DNA of 64,000 bases from an uncultured Roseicyclus sp. (GCA_947500415.1 CANMRT010000004.1:62001-126000), one strand, 5' to 3'. Counted from the stretch's first letter, positions 8,627 to 19,146 are shown. A program made the numbers and translations. The notes: generated by a model not told the origin, from the letters alone.

Positions 8627-11497
8627 TCAATCCTGCTCCGGTACCAAAATTTCGCGCTTACCCACATGGTTGGCTGAGGAGACCAGACTGTTCTCCTCCA
8701 TCTGCTCCACAAGGCGCGCGGCCTTGTTGTAGCCGATGCCCAGCTTGCGCTGGATGTAGGAGGTGGAGCATTTGCGGTCCTTCACGACAATCGCCACGGC
8801 CTGATCGTAAAGCGCATCCTCACCGTTCGTATTCCCGCCCGTGTTCAGGCCCAGAACCGCGTCGATGTCGCTCTCGCGGTCATCATCCGGCCCGTCCAAC
8901 ACACTGGAGGCATATTCCGGCGGCCCGAAGCTTTTCAGGTGGCGCACGATCTCTTCGACTTCTTCGTCCGAACAGAACGGCCCATGCACACGCGTGATCT
9001 TCGACCCGCCCGCCATGTAGAGCATATCGCCCATGCCCAGCAGTTGCTCGGCCCCCATCTCACCCAGGATCGTGCGGCTGTCGACTTTTGAGGTTACATG
9101 GAACGAAATCCGCGTCGGGAAGTTCGCCTTGATCGTGCCAGTGATGACGTCCACCGAAGGCCGCTGCGTGGCCATCACAAGGTGGATGCCCGAAGCACGC
9201 GCCATCTGCGCCAGACGCTGGATGCAGGCTTCAATCTCTTTGCCAGCGACCATCATCAGGTCGGCCATCTCGTCCACGACGACGACGATGTAGGGCATTT
9301 TTTCGGGCAGATATTCCTCGGTCTCGAACACCGGCTCGCCCGTTTCGTCGTCAAAGCCCGTCTGGAACGTGCGCGAGAACATCTCACCCTTGTCGAGCGC
9401 GTCTTTCACACGTCCATTGTAGCCATCGATGTTGCGGACGCCCATCTTGGACATCTTGCGGTAACGCTCTTCCATCTCGCCCACGGTCCACTTCAGCGCG
9501 ACGACGGCCTTCTTCGGGTCGGTCACAACCGGGCTGAGCAGATGCGGAATGCCGTCATAGACGCTGAGTTCCAGCATCTTCGGGTCGATCATGATCATCC
9601 GGCAATCTTCGGGCCTCAGTTTGTAAAGCAGCGACAGGATCATCGTGTTGATCGCCACGGATTTACCGGAACCGGTCGTCCCCGCGATCAGAAGGTGGGG
9701 CATCTTCGCGAGGTTCGCGATGATCGGCTCCCCGCCGATGTCCTTACCGAGCGCCAGCGGCAGTTTGTGGTTGCCGTCGCCGAAATCGCGGTGCGACAGC
9801 ATCTCCCGCAGCACCACCATCTCGCGATTCTGGTTCGGCAGTTCGATACCAATCACCGTGCGGCCCGGAACGGTCGAAACACGAGCCGACAGTGCCGACA
9901 TCGAACGTGCAATATCGTCTGCGAGGCCGATTACACGGGAAGCCTTCAGGCCCGGCGCGGGCTCAAGTTCATACATGGTGACGACGGGGCCGGGGCGGAC
10001 CGAGACGATCTCCCCCTTCACGCCGTAGTCATCCAGTACATTCTCCAGCATCCGCGCATTCTCTTCGAGCGCTTCATCGGACAAGTGATGGCGTTCAATC
10101 GTGACCGGGTTGGTCAGCAATGTGAGCGGCGGGAACTCGTAAGGTTCCGGCTCGGACAGCGGCAGCGAAGGCTGGCTATCGGCCTTGGCTTGCCGCGATT
10201 GAGCGGGCGCCTTGCGTGTCGGTTGCTGCACGACTCGTCGCTGGAGTCCAGGCTGCGGTGCTGGAACCACCGGCGCAGGGATCGGCTCAGGAGCGGGCTC
10301 GTACAAATCAACCGGCTCAACCTCGGCCATAGGCGCTTCCTGCGGCACGGCATGGGCGGCGGTCAGGGGCGGCTCAGCGCGGTTCAGACCGGGCACTTTC
10401 GACGGTGTTCCGGGCGTGACGCGGGCACGGGCCGCGATCTCGGCAATTGTGTTGCCCTTGGATTCCGGTGCTGAAGGCCGCACGCGGGCGCGAATGGCGT
10501 CCGAGATGCGGGACCGCACGCGTTCTTCCCCAACGGGTGCGCCATGCAAGTCTTCGGCCAGAACCGGATCAGCCTCGGGCAATGGTGCCTCCAGCGGCGG
10601 CTCGGCATCACGCATCAGGCGCGGCATCCGGGCGAAAAGACCCGTCGGCTGTGCGGCGGGCGCGGGCTGCGCGTAAGGGTCATCAACAACCTCAAAGTCT
10701 TGCTCCACCGGCACCTCGGCACGGTAAACGCGCGGCTCGGCGGCGGCGGCTGCGGCAACCGGCGCATTCGCGCGCGCCTCGGCCCGAGCAGCACGGGCCG
10801 CTTGGATCGCATGGGCCGTCGCACCGGCCCCCTGCCCGACACCGCGCCCAAAGCTACGCATCATAACCATGACGGCAGAGCCCGTGGCGACCATACCGAC
10901 AAGCAGGAATCGCAGGGTCAGTCCGAGCTCACGCTTGGTCACGCCAAGTACGTAAAGCACCAACACAGCCATCGCCACGAACGCCCCGAAAGCCGCAATC
11001 TTGATGCCAACCTGCGGCGCGAACGGCATCGCACTTAGCAGCGCGCCAAGGATCGTGTCGCCGAACAGACCACCGGCCCCAAAGTTATGTGGCCACACCT
11101 GCGGCGGCACATGGCTTGCCGCATAGATCGCAGCCAAAGCAATTGCGATAGGCAAGAACAGGACGCGGCCAAGGGCACGTTCCTGACCACGGTGAAACAG
11201 AAAACGCGCACCCCAAGCCAGCGCAGCAGCAGGCAAAACCCACGCGGCAAAGCCCATGATCATGATGAGAACCGCGGCCACGGACGCCCCGCCACGCCCC
11301 AACAGATTTTCAGGCTGCGCGTCGGTCGCCGCCATCCAGTTGGGATCTTCGGGAACATAGCTCCACAACAAGGCAGCCAGGGCCAGACCCAGGCCGACCA
11401 GCGCCATGCCGATCATCTCTCGTCCGCGACGGACAAGAATGTCGTGCATGTGTCCGTCCAGAAGCGGTTCACGTCCGCTGCGGGTCTGATAGGCCAT
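8627..11497 (-). CDS. ftsK: DNA translocase FtsK
   Basis: A 956-residue septal DNA pump. The N-terminal third has about four membrane segments (residues about 25-200) followed by a long Ala/Pro/Glu-rich linker (about 230-450). The motor then carries Walker [13 protein letters not shown] near 604 and Walker [12 protein letters not shown] near 737, and the last ~65 residues form the gamma winged helix ([20 protein letters not shown]) that reads KOPS sites. FtsK sorts the chromosome terminus at the division septum and activates XerCD at dif. It lies 12 bases after the aminotransferase gene, the conserved order amidase-aminotransferase-ftsK in this family, so it is likely cotranscribed. Confidence 0.97.
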   Translation of the reverse strand: MAYQTRSGREPLLDGHMHDILVRRGREMIGMALVGLGLALAALLWSYVPEDPNWMAATDAQPENLLGRGGASVAAVLIMIMGFAAWVLPAAALAWGARFLFHRGQERALGRVLFLPIAIALAAIYAASHVPPQVWPHNFGAGGLFGDTILGALLSAMPFAPQVGIKIAAFGAFVAMAVLVLYVLGVTKRELGLTLRFLLVGMVATGSAVMVMMRSFGRGVGQGAGATAHAIQAARAARAEARANAPVAAAAAAEPRVYRAEVPVEQDFEVVDDPYAQPAPAAQPTGLFARMPRLMRDAEPPLEAPLPEADPVLAEDLHGAPVGEERVRSRISDAIRARVRPSAPESKGNTIAEIAARARVTPGTPSKVPGLNRAEPPLTAAHAVPQEAPMAEVEPVDLYEPAPEPIPAPVVPAPQPGLQRRVVQQPTRKAPAQSRQAKADSQPSLPLSEPEPYEFPPLTLLTNPVTIERHHLSDEALEENARMLENVLDDYGVKGEIVSVRPGPVVTMYELEPAPGLKASRVIGLADDIARSMSALSARVSTVPGRTVIGIELPNQNREMVVLREMLSHRDFGDGNHKLPLALGKDIGGEPIIANLAKMPHLLIAGTTGSGKSVAINTMILSLLYKLRPEDCRMIMIDPKMLELSVYDGIPHLLSPVVTDPKKAVVALKWTVGEMEERYRKMSKMGVRNIDGYNGRVKDALDKGEMFSRTFQTGFDDETGEPVFETEEYLPEKMPYIVVVVDEMADLMMVAGKEIEACIQRLAQMARASGIHLVMATQRPSVDVITGTIKANFPTRISFHVTSKVDSRTILGEMGAEQLLGMGDMLYMAGGSKITRVHGPFCSDEEVEEIVRHLKSFGPPEYASSVLDGPDDDRESDIDAVLGLNTGGNTNGEDALYDQAVAIVVKDRKCSTSYIQRKLGIGYNKAARLVEQMEENSLVSSANHVGKREILVPEQD

Positions 11498-11509
11498 TCT
11501 CTCGCCTCC

Positions 11510-12691
11510 TCAATCGTAGAGCGCTTCACGGAGCGTTTTCAGCCCGCGGCGCATTTCTTCTTGTTCAGCCACCATGGCGACGCGGATGCGGTCGTGCCCG
11601 GGTGTCACCCCGTCGACCTCGCGCGCCAGATACGCGCCGGGCAGGACCCGAACGCCAGTTTCGCGCCACAGCTTCAGCGTGGCCTCTTCGCCATTCTTGA
11701 CCGGAAGCCACAGGAAGAACCCGGCCTCAGGGCCGTGGTATCCGGGAACATCCGCGAAAATCTCATCGGCAATTGTGTATTTCGCGCGGTAGAGGTCGCG
11801 ATTTTCCACCACGTGATCCTCATCGGACCACAAACGCTCCGCCACTGCCTGCAACGGCATCGGCAGAGGGGAACCCGCGTAGGAGCGGAGCAGTTTCATC
11901 CGCGTGATGCTTTCCACACCACCGGCGCAGAAACCGGACCGCAGGCCGGGCAGGTTTGAGCGTTTGCTTAGCGAGTGGAACACCAACACCCGGTCCGGGT
12001 CCGCGCCCATCCGTTGCGCCACTTGAAGCGCTCCGGGGGGCGGCGTCTCACGGTAGATCTCGGAATAGCACTCATCCGCGAAGATCTTGAAATCGTGCTT
12101 CTCGGCGAGCTTGATCAATGCTTCCCAATAGGCCTCAGACGCAACCGCGCCCTGCGGATTGGCCGGCGAACAGATGTACGCGATGGCCGTGCGGTCGAGG
12201 ATCGCGGGATCGACCGAATGGAAGTCCGGCAGGTCGCCCGTCTCGGACGTGGCAGGCAGGTAAACGGGCTCTGCACCAACGGAAAGCGCGGCCACGGCAT
12301 AGACCTGATAGAAGGGGTTCGGCGTCAGAACGACCGGCTGCTGACCATTCTTCCGTTCCGGGCAGAGCGCCATGCAAGCGTTGTACAGCCCTTCGCGGGT
12401 ACCGTTCAGCGCCAGAATTTGCGTCGACGGATCAACAGTCGCGCCATAGCGCTGCGCCAGCCAAGCGGCCTGCGCCTCTCGCAACGGCAGAGTGCCATCG
12501 TTTTCAGGGTAGTTGCCGAAGCTATTGAGGTTCTGCGCAATGATCTCCGCGATCCATGGCGGGAACGCGTGGCGCGGCTCGCCAATGGTCATCGCGATAG
12601 GGTCGCCGCCCGGTTCATGGACGTCGAGAAGCTTCCGCAGACGCGGAAACGCATAGTCCGGAAGGTTCGAAAACCGCTCGGGGAACACCAT
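11510..12691 (-). CDS. PLP-dependent class I/II aminotransferase, probably N-succinyldiaminopimelate aminotransferase (DapC type)
   Basis: A 393-residue fold-type I aminotransferase. Visible features are the N-terminal MTIGEPRH, the cofactor-phosphate/ring region LALNGTREGLYNA, SPANPQGAVA, DECYSEIY (the Asp that binds the pyridine nitrogen), the Schiff-base lysine in FHSLSKRSNLPGLRSGF (about K240), and the C-terminal Arg in RIRVAMV. The KRSNLPGLRSG motif is typical of the DapC branch, which makes N-succinyl-LL-diaminopimelate for lysine and peptidoglycan. That substrate assignment is from family resemblance, not proof. Encoded just upstream of ftsK. Confidence 0.85.
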   Translation of the reverse strand: MVFPERFSNLPDYAFPRLRKLLDVHEPGGDPIAMTIGEPRHAFPPWIAEIIAQNLNSFGNYPENDGTLPLREAQAAWLAQRYGATVDPSTQILALNGTREGLYNACMALCPERKNGQQPVVLTPNPFYQVYAVAALSVGAEPVYLPATSETGDLPDFHSVDPAILDRTAIAYICSPANPQGAVASEAYWEALIKLAEKHDFKIFADECYSEIYRETPPPGALQVAQRMGADPDRVLVFHSLSKRSNLPGLRSGFCAGGVESITRMKLLRSYAGSPLPMPLQAVAERLWSDEDHVVENRDLYRAKYTIADEIFADVPGYHGPEAGFFLWLPVKNGEEATLKLWRETGVRVLPGAYLAREVDGVTPGHDRIRVAMVAEQEEMRRGLKTLREALYD

Positions 12692-12820
12692 AACTGCCTC
12701 AATATCAGGGTCATTTTCGCCCTGTTTGGAGGCAGAATAGCGAAGCCGGGCCGCGTGGTCCAGAAAAAGGCGAGGGGAATCAGTCAGGTGTGGCTGTTGG
12801 GCCAGCCCAAATTGAACAGA

Positions 12821-14143
12821 TCAGGCCAGCGCCGCCTCCGCTGCCGCAGCCAGACGCAAAAGCCTTGCGTCACTGCCCGGCGCGCCCATCAGCATGATAC
12901 CCGTAGAAGGCACACCCGTAGGTAGGGTGATCGCACACAGGCCCATCAGGTTTCCAACACGCGTATTGCGCAGGGTCAGCAGGTTCTCCGTCACGAAATA
13001 ATCGTCGTCGCTGTCGAGGCGTTCGACATTCGGCGGTAAATTCGCGGCGGAAGGAATGAGTACGGCATCGTAGGCCGCAGTCGCTTTTGGGTAATCGGCC
13101 CGCAATTCACGCAGGCGTTGCCACAGCGCGACAAAATCAGCGGCTTTCACATCGGCACCTTGCCGGAAGCGATCGCGGATGCGGTGGAACATCTTGTCGG
13201 GGTTGGCCTCAATCACCTTGCCCCATGTCCCGTAAGCCTCTGCCGTATATAAAGAAAGCGTCGTCTCCATCGCCTCGTTCACGGCAGGAATGTCCCCGCT
13301 ATCGATCTGCGCTCCTGCGTTGTTCAGGCGCTCAACTGCGGATTGGAACGCAGCCCCAGGCGCATCGCGGACATCCGAGCTGTAGGGCTGCAAAACAAGG
13401 AAACGCCGCCCTTCCAGCGTGCTGTGGCTCAGGTCCGGCGCGGCGGTGTTGCCCATGATAGCAAACAGCTCCGCACAATCCTCAACCGTGCGGCAGAGCG
13501 GGCCGACAGTGTCGAAGCTTGCCACCAAGGGAACCACGCCGTTCAGCGACAAGGCACCATGGGTGGGTTTGAAGCCGACCAGATCATTCCAAGCCGAAGG
13601 CAGGCGCACCGACCCGCCCGTGTCCGAGCCGATGCCCGCAGCGGCAAGCCCATGGGCGACAGATGCTGCAGCCCCCGACGACGAGCCGCCTGGCGCAAGG
13701 TCAGGGTCATTCACGTTGGGCGGAGTTGCAGTCGATGGGTTCAGCCCAAGCCCCGAAAACGCAAGCTCCGTCATATGCGTCTTACCTAAACAAACAAGGC
13801 CCGCGCGGGTCGCGTTTGCCAAAACTTCAGCATCCTCAGACGGAACGCGACCTTCCAGAAGCTTCGACCCGGCTTCCGTCTTCACACCTGCCGTATCGAA
13901 CAGGTCTTTCCAACTGATCGGCACACCATCCAGCAGTCCGCGCCGCACGCCATGATGTGCGCGGTCGTGGGCGGCAATTGCTTCATTCAACGCACGTTCC
14001 CGCATCCGGCGCGCATAGATGCGCTCGCCATCAGGATGCGCCTTGGCGGCATCGAGGTAGGCCTCGGTCAGTTCAACCGGATCGACCTCACCCGAGCCGA
14101 TCCCGCGCCCGATGTCACAGGCGCTTTTCCGCTGCCAATCCAT
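12821..14143 (-). CDS. Amidase-signature (AS) family amidase
   Basis: A 440-residue AS hydrolase with the full Ser-cis-Ser-Lys triad: Lys in ISWKDLFDTAG (about K77), the GGSSSGAAASVA loop (about 150-160) and cis-Ser in GSDTGGSVRLP (about 175). The C-terminal part has PTGVPSTGIML typical of indole-acetamide/Gat-like amidases. It is short for GatA (about 490) and gatCB are absent, so tRNA amidotransferase function is unlikely; it more likely hydrolyses a small-molecule amide. It is the first gene of the amidase-aminotransferase-ftsK block, with a 129-base gap to the aminotransferase, and is divergent from the UbiH-type gene across 78 bases. Confidence 0.9.
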   Translation of the reverse strand: MDWQRKSACDIGRGIGSGEVDPVELTEAYLDAAKAHPDGERIYARRMRERALNEAIAAHDRAHHGVRRGLLDGVPISWKDLFDTAGVKTEAGSKLLEGRVPSEDAEVLANATRAGLVCLGKTHMTELAFSGLGLNPSTATPPNVNDPDLAPGGSSSGAAASVAHGLAAAGIGSDTGGSVRLPSAWNDLVGFKPTHGALSLNGVVPLVASFDTVGPLCRTVEDCAELFAIMGNTAAPDLSHSTLEGRRFLVLQPYSSDVRDAPGAAFQSAVERLNNAGAQIDSGDIPAVNEAMETTLSLYTAEAYGTWGKVIEANPDKMFHRIRDRFRQGADVKAADFVALWQRLRELRADYPKATAAYDAVLIPSAANLPPNVERLDSDDDYFVTENLLTLRNTRVGNLMGLCAITLPTGVPSTGIMLMGAPGSDARLLRLAAAAEAALA

Positions 14144-14221
14144 ATGCTTGCCCCTTATTGCCGCAGAGCGACGCTAGCGGCGCCGCGCCCCATGGACAAT
14201 CCCTGGAGCGGCCCCATAGTC

Positions 14222-15454
14222 ATGCCCATGGCTGGACCAGATGCAGATATCCTGATCGTCGGCGGCGGGCTGAACGGACCTTGCCTTGCGCTGGCCTGCG
14301 CCCAGACCGGGCTTTCCAGCATCGTGTTGGATGCGCTGCCCGAAGCGACCCGTGCCGAGAATGATTTCGACGGACGCGCCTATGCCTTGGCGCTGGCTTC
14401 CGTGCGGATGCTCGGCGCCTTGGGCATCTGGGACGAAGTCGCCGAAAACGCGCAGCCGATCCTTGAAATCAAAGCCACCGACGGGCGCGCCGGCGAAGGG
14501 GCTGCGCCTTTTTTCCTGCATTTCGACCACGCCGAGATCGAAGAAGGCCCGATGGGCCATATGCTCGAAGACCGTTACCTACGCCGCGCCCTCATGGCCG
14601 CTGTCGAAGCGAACCCGCTGATCACACAGCGCCCCGGCTCGCGTGTTTTGTCGCAAGACACCAGCGGCCCGGCGAGCGTGACGCTGGACGGCGGAGAAGT
14701 CTTGCATGGTCGCCTGCTCATAGGCGCAGACGGACGGCGCTCCGGCGTGGCCGAACGCGCTGGCATCAAGCGGATGGGCTGGGGCTACGACCAAACCGCC
14801 CTAGTCTGTGCCGTGGAACATGAGCTGCCCCACAACGGTGTCGCCCACCAGTTCTTCATGCCGGGCGGACCGCTTGCGATCCTACCGCTTCCCGGCAACC
14901 GCTCTTCCATCGTGTGGTCCGAGACCGAGCCACGCGCGGGTGAACTGGCGGCAGCAGACGACGCAACCTTCCTTAACGCCCTGCGCCCGGCCTTCGGTGA
15001 TTTTCTCGGCGAAATCTCCTTGTCCGGCCAACGCCACAGCTACCCCCTCGGCCTGTCCCTTGCGCAGTCTTTCATTGCCGAGCGGCTAGCCCTCGTCGGC
15101 GATGCAGCCCACGGCATCCACCCGATTGCGGGCCAAGGCCTGAACCTCGGCCTGCGTGATGTGGGCGCTTTGGCAGAAGTGCTGGCCGATGCAAAACGGC
15201 GGGGTGAGGACATCGCCGCCGCAAACGTTCTGGCGCGGTATCAACAATGGCGGCGCTTCGATACGGCCGGGCTGGCGATGGCGACCGATGGCGTCAACCG
15301 GCTGTTCTCCAACGACAATTCCGCCCTGCGCGCAATCCGCGATCTCGGCATGGGCGCAATCAGCGCCCTACCCGGCCTGCGCCGTCGCTTCATCCGAGAG
15401 GCCGCTGGCCTGACGGGGGACCTTCCCCGCCTGATGCAAGGCCGCGCGCTCTAA
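14222..15454 (+). CDS. UbiH/UbiF/VisC/COQ6-family FAD-dependent hydroxylase
   Basis: From the ATG at 14222 (14192 and 14228 are also possible) the product has 410 residues, the usual length of the family. FAD motifs are in order: ADILIVGGGLNGPCLALAC at the N terminus, LLIGADGRRSGVAERAGI near 170 (the DG motif) and ALVGDAAHGIHPIAGQGLNL near 290 (GD motif with the UbiH-type HPIAGQGLNLG). These monooxygenases hydroxylate the ubiquinone ring at C1, C5 or C6; which carbon cannot be decided from sequence. The gene is divergent from the amidase. Confidence 0.92.
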   Translation: MPMAGPDADILIVGGGLNGPCLALACAQTGLSSIVLDALPEATRAENDFDGRAYALALASVRMLGALGIWDEVAENAQPILEIKATDGRAGEGAAPFFLHFDHAEIEEGPMGHMLEDRYLRRALMAAVEANPLITQRPGSRVLSQDTSGPASVTLDGGEVLHGRLLIGADGRRSGVAERAGIKRMGWGYDQTALVCAVEHELPHNGVAHQFFMPGGPLAILPLPGNRSSIVWSETEPRAGELAAADDATFLNALRPAFGDFLGEISLSGQRHSYPLGLSLAQSFIAERLALVGDAAHGIHPIAGQGLNLGLRDVGALAEVLADAKRRGEDIAAANVLARYQQWRRFDTAGLAMATDGVNRLFSNDNSALRAIRDLGMGAISALPGLRRRFIREAAGLTGDLPRLMQGRAL

Positions 15455-15539
15455 GGCCCGGTTTTCCCGACCTATTGCGCGGGCCATTTCTCAGGCTAGA
15501 CTTACCGGACTATAACAAGACCAAAGGACCTCTCGCCCC

Positions 15540-15986
15540 ATGTCCGGCCCCAAACTGACTGCAATGATCCTCTTCGGCGCATTGGCGCTATTGTTCGGCT
15601 TCCTTTTCAGTGTCGGCATTGTCGGCGGCATTGGCGCGTTTCTGACCGGGCTGATCGCAGCGGGCGGCACCTGCGCGCTGATCTGGTTCGCGGACACAGG
15701 CAAGATCGCCTTCGCCCGCGGATTCCTGGCCTTGGGCGCGGTGTTCATCGTCGTTCCCATCGTCGGCCTCGGCGGGTTGGGCGAGCAAGTGGGTGATGCG
15801 GCTGTGCAAGCCATCGGAAACGAGACTTCCCTGTCTGAGGAAGAATTCAGCGCCCTGGCTGTGCAATCCATCTTTGCCTCCGCCGGGTTGGTCTTTGGCC
15901 TGATTGTTGGCCTGATCCTGATCTTGATCGGCGGGCTGATGCATCGTCGTCCCGCGCCGCCCCCGCCCCCCCCTGCCAATGGCTGA
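15540..15986 (+). CDS. Small membrane protein of unknown function (tandem paralogue 1)
   Basis: A 148-residue protein with four likely membrane segments (about 7-27, 30-51, 60-80, 112-135), a short acidic extracytoplasmic stretch (ETSLSEEEFSAL) and a proline-rich tail ([11 protein letters not shown]). It overlaps the next gene by 8 bases. The two share a core: ALIWFADTGKIAFARGFLAL here corresponds to [20 protein letters not shown] there, and both end in a hydrophobic helix followed by (L)MHRRP or LHRSP, so they are diverged tandem duplicates. No function is recognised. Confidence 0.8.
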   Translation: MSGPKLTAMILFGALALLFGFLFSVGIVGGIGAFLTGLIAAGGTCALIWFADTGKIAFARGFLALGAVFIVVPIVGLGGLGEQVGDAAVQAIGNETSLSEEEFSALAVQSIFASAGLVFGLIVGLILILIGGLMHRRPAPPPPPPANG

Positions 15987-16395
15987 CCGTCACCCGGCGA
16001 TCCTGATTGGCACCGTCCTGCTGGTCTTTGCGCTGACCTATGTGATCACAAGCCAGATCACCCACGCGTGGCGTGGCGCGGCAGCTGGTGTTCTCCTGGC
16101 CGGTGCGGGCGGAGCTTTGATCAGGTTCGCAAAAACCCGTCGCCACGCAATGGCCCGCGCGCTTTTCGCTGTTGCCGCAACGTTGATCGCAGCGCCCGGC
16201 GCGGGGCTCATGGCTGCGCAGAACGATTTTCTGTTCGGAATGATCGACGGCTTGGACGGATCGGCAGGCTTTGATGACGCCCTTTTTGATCGCTACGAAT
16301 TCGCCATGGCCCTTGGCTTGCAAATGCTAGGGGTCGGCGCGCTGATTGCTTTGATCTTGGCTATCGTCGGCTGGCGGCTTCACCGAAGCCCCTAG
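15979..16395 (+). CDS. Small membrane protein of unknown function (tandem paralogue 2)
   Basis: A 138-residue protein starting at the ATG inside the end of paralogue 1 and having the same layout: four hydrophobic segments, a basic cytoplasmic loop ([11 protein letters not shown]), an acidic outward loop ([15 protein letters not shown]) and a C-terminal helix closing with LHRSP. It lacks the proline tail of paralogue 1. Its TAG stop overlaps the stop of the convergent Trm112-like gene. Function unknown. Confidence 0.78.
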   Translation: MADRHPAILIGTVLLVFALTYVITSQITHAWRGAAAGVLLAGAGGALIRFAKTRRHAMARALFAVAATLIAAPGAGLMAAQNDFLFGMIDGLDGSAGFDDALFDRYEFAMALGLQMLGVGALIALILAIVGWRLHRSP

Positions 16396-16571
16396 TCCAG
16401 CTTGCGCGCTTCTTCTTCCAGCATGATCGGAATACCACCCCGGATCGGATAGGCCAGATGCGCGGCTTTTGAGATTAGCTCCTGCGCCTCCGCATCATAG
16501 GTCAGCGGCGCTTGCGTCACAGGGCAAACGAGCGCCTCCAACATGCGGCGATCAACGGGCGCGTCACTCAT
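16392..16571 (-). CDS. Trm112/UPF0434 family protein
   Basis: A 59-residue protein. [19 protein letters not shown] and [20 protein letters not shown] are the two conserved blocks of the UPF0434/Trm112 fold. Eukaryotic and archaeal Trm112 activate methyltransferases that modify tRNA and release factors; the role of the bacterial version is less clear. Only one cysteine of the usual zinc set is present, so metal binding is doubtful. Its ATG overlaps the LON-domain gene stop by four bases (ATGA), so the two are translated together. Confidence 0.88.
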   Translation of the reverse strand: MSDAPVDRRMLEALVCPVTQAPLTYDAEAQELISKAAHLAYPIRGGIPIMLEEEARKLD

Positions 16572-17215
16572 TGCATCCGCTCTTCGTCGGACCCCGCGCG
16601 CAGGGCGAATTCCAGCAATGTCACTATGGTCTCGCGCCGCGTGCTTAGCGACGGAGCCTCCAGGAGCGCCTGTTTTTCCTCGGGATCGAAGGGGCACAGC
16701 ATCGACAGCGAGTTGATCAGCAACTCATCGTCCGCCTCCTTCAGGCTTTCCCAATCGGTCGACAGGGCCAACGCATCGAAATACCGCGCCAACAGGTCAA
16801 GGAAGCCGTCCCGCTCAAACCCTTTGTCCTCTTCGGCAGGGCCAAGATCCGCACCGAACCCGTCCCAGGATACATCGCAGCGTCGGTAGGGGGTGAACCC
16901 CGTCACCTCCTGCTGGATGCGAAACCGCGACATGCCCGCAAGCGTGATCATGTAGCGCCCATCCTCGGTCTCGGAGAATTGCGTCAGACGCCCCGCGCAC
17001 CCAATGGAATGCAGCATTTTCTCGCCGCTGCCCGGCGCCTCATAGGATTGCACCATGCCGATCAATCGGTGAGAGGTTTTCAGCGTGTCGTCGAGCATCT
17101 GCAGATAGCGCGGCTCGAATATGTGCAACGGAAGGCGTGCACGTGGAAGCATCAGCGCACCCGGCAAGGGGAACACCGGAATGGTTTGGGGAAGGTCGGC
17201 CGCTGACATCATCAT
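16568..17215 (-). CDS. LON N-terminal substrate-binding domain protein (no protease domain)
   Basis: A 215-residue protein consisting only of the Lon N domain: [20 protein letters not shown] and [14 protein letters not shown] at the N terminus, then [17 protein letters not shown] and LAGMSRFRI. No AAA+ or Ser-Lys protease part follows. Stand-alone LON domains in alphaproteobacteria are encoded beside UPF0434 and a thioredoxin gene, as here. They are presumed to bind unfolded or degradable substrates but the role is unproved. Three ATG codons in a row (17215, 17212, 17209) leave the exact start open. Confidence 0.9.
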   Translation of the reverse strand: MMMSAADLPQTIPVFPLPGALMLPRARLPLHIFEPRYLQMLDDTLKTSHRLIGMVQSYEAPGSGEKMLHSIGCAGRLTQFSETEDGRYMITLAGMSRFRIQQEVTGFTPYRRCDVSWDGFGADLGPAEEDKGFERDGFLDLLARYFDALALSTDWESLKEADDELLINSLSMLCPFDPEEKQALLEAPSLSTRRETIVTLLEFALRAGSDEERMQ

Positions 17216-17264
17216 AAATGACCTAGGCTGATCCTTGTCTCGGGCAACTATCGTTCGCCGCCAA

Positions 17265-18197
17265 TTACATGAAAATCATCGAACTCAGACGCCTGCGACC
17301 GTTCAAGGCCACCGGATCCTGCGGTGTGAGCGCATCGAAAATCGTGAACAGCTGCGTCTTTGCGGCGGCGTCGTTCCATTCCCGATCCCGCTTGAACAGG
17401 TCCAGCAACTGTTCGACCGCGTCTTCAATATTCCCATCGGCGTGGAGCGCCAAGGCGTAATCAAACCGCGCCTGATGATCGTCGGGGTTCGCCGCAACCG
17501 CAGCTTCCAACTCCCCCAAAGGCCCAGCACCCGCCGCTTGCCGCGCCAATTCGATCTGCGCGCGCGCGGCTTCGATCTCGGGCGCGTTGAAAATCGCATC
17601 AGGGGCCGTGTTCAACAGCGCCTCCGCCTCATCAATCTGATCCATAGCAAGGTGCGACCGCGCCAGACCGCCCATCGCGGCGGCGTTTTCAGGCTCTTCA
17701 CCCAGGATTGCGGCGAATGTCTGCGCGGCATCGGCAACGGCGCCCTGCGTCAACATCTCTTCCGCCGCCTCAAGCGCTTCACCAAGCCCGCCGTCGTTAC
17801 CGGCCATATCAGTCAGCTTTTTGATGAAATCCTTGATCTGGCTTTCCGGAACCGCGCCTTGGAACATGTCCACCGGGCGGCCTTCCACAAATCCCACAAC
17901 GGTTGGGATCGACTGCAACGGCAGACCCTGCTGCGCCAAGGCACCGGCCAGGCGCTGTTCTGCATCCACGTCAATCTTGACCATTTTGACGCGGCCCTTG
18001 GACTCTAGCACCGCCTTTTCCAGCATCGGCCCAAGCGTCTTGCACGGCCCGCACCACGTTGCCCAGAAATCGACGATCACCGGCACCTCGGCGCTGGCTT
18101 CGATTACATCGGCCATGAAAGAGGCCTCGGTCCCGTCCTTGATCAGGTCGGCGGGGGCGGCGGCATCTGTTCCGAATTCGAGCATCATGGGCTCCAT
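17265..18197 (-). CDS. CnoX/YbbN-type thioredoxin with TPR-like C-terminal domain
   Basis: An about 310-residue protein. The N-terminal thioredoxin domain holds a complete WCGPC redox motif (about residues 48-52) within DFWATWCGPCKTLGPML, plus cis-Pro in SIPTVVGF. The rest is helical and alanine-rich with repeated TPR-like helices (AEEMLTQGAVADAAQTFAAI, ARSHLAMDQIDEAEALL). This is the CnoX/YbbN architecture, a chaperedoxin that protects substrates from oxidation and hands them to GroEL/DnaK; unlike E. coli CnoX (SXXC) this one keeps both cysteines. The GGAG lies close to the second and third Met codons, so translation may start at 18188 or 18185. Confidence 0.9.
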   Translation of the reverse strand: MEPMMLEFGTDAAAPADLIKDGTEASFMADVIEASAEVPVIVDFWATWCGPCKTLGPMLEKAVLESKGRVKMVKIDVDAEQRLAGALAQQGLPLQSIPTVVGFVEGRPVDMFQGAVPESQIKDFIKKLTDMAGNDGGLGEALEAAEEMLTQGAVADAAQTFAAILGEEPENAAAMGGLARSHLAMDQIDEAEALLNTAPDAIFNAPEIEAARAQIELARQAAGAGPLGELEAAVAANPDDHQARFDYALALHADGNIEDAVEQLLDLFKRDREWNDAAAKTQLFTIFDALTPQDPVALNGRRRLSSMIFM

Positions 18198-18248
18198 CTG
18201 TTTGGCGTGTTGCGGCCTATATGCGGACGCCTTGGCCCGGGGGCAAGG

Positions 18249-19037
18249 TCACAGGTCAAATGTCGCAAAAACCGGTGCGTGGTCCGAGGGCTTTTCCCAT
18301 CCCCGCACATGCCGCAACACACGGCTGGAATGCGCCGCGTTGGAGATGTCTGGCGTTGACCAGACGTGGTCCAACCGGCGGCCCTTGTCGGCATTGTCCC
18401 AATCGGGTGAGCGGTAAGACCACCAGCTGTAAAGGTTGCCCTCGGGAATATCCTGCCGGGTGATATCAACCCAGTTCCCGGCATCCTGCACCTGCGCCAT
18501 ATGCTCCACCTCGATTGGTGTATGAGAGACCACTTTCAGCAGCTTCTTGTGGTCCCAAACGTCATCTTCCCGCGGGGCAATGTTCAAATCACCCACAAGG
18601 ATCGACTTCTGCGGAGTATCGCTGTGCGCCCAGTCGCGCATGTCAGTCAGGTAGTCGAGCTTCTGACCGAATTTGATGTTTTTCTCTCGGTCCGGTTCGT
18701 CCCCACCTGCAGGCACATAGAAATTGTGGATCGTGACGCCGTTTTCCAGCCGACCCGCGATGTGGCGTGCATGATCGAGCCCGGCAAATTCGTGGGAGCC
18801 CGCCTCAACCATCGGCAGCTTCGAGAAAATGGCGACACCGTTGTAGCCCTTCTGCCCACGGGCGACCATGTGGGTGTATCCAAGCGCCTCGAACACCTCC
18901 ACGGGGATCTTGTCGACCGGGGATTTGCATTCCTGAAGGCACAAAACGTCCGGCGCTTCTTGCGTCATCAGGTCGGCCACGATGCCCTGCCGCAAACGGA
19001 CGGAGTTGATGTTCCAGGTGGCAAGGGTGAAGGGCAT
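18249..19037 (-). CDS. xthA: Exodeoxyribonuclease III (AP endonuclease)
   Basis: A 262-residue protein starting MPFTLATWNINSVRLRQG. Catalytic residues of the EEP family are visible: Asn in WNINSVR, metal-binding Glu in LQECKS (about E36), the Asp-Asn pair in VGDLNIAPREDD, the DHVW segment and SDHAPVFATF at the C terminus. It cuts 5' of abasic sites and degrades 3' ends of duplex DNA in base-excision repair. It is encoded 51 bases after the CnoX-type thioredoxin start on the same strand. Confidence 0.95.
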   Translation of the reverse strand: MPFTLATWNINSVRLRQGIVADLMTQEAPDVLCLQECKSPVDKIPVEVFEALGYTHMVARGQKGYNGVAIFSKLPMVEAGSHEFAGLDHARHIAGRLENGVTIHNFYVPAGGDEPDREKNIKFGQKLDYLTDMRDWAHSDTPQKSILVGDLNIAPREDDVWDHKKLLKVVSHTPIEVEHMAQVQDAGNWVDITRQDIPEGNLYSWWSYRSPDWDNADKGRRLDHVWSTPDISNAAHSSRVLRHVRGWEKPSDHAPVFATFDL

Positions 19038-19146
19038 ATCGGTGGCTCCGCTATTGGTGAGGGGCGAAGGATAGGGACGTGATCTGGGGTGTCCAGAGGC
19101 AGATGGCACACCTGAGTGGATGACGGATGGCCAGAGTTGCGCGGAG

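Noticed and set aside
9098-10474. A 458-residue plus-strand open frame
   Set aside because: It is a high-GC shadow of ftsK, rich in Arg and His, with no recognised domain.
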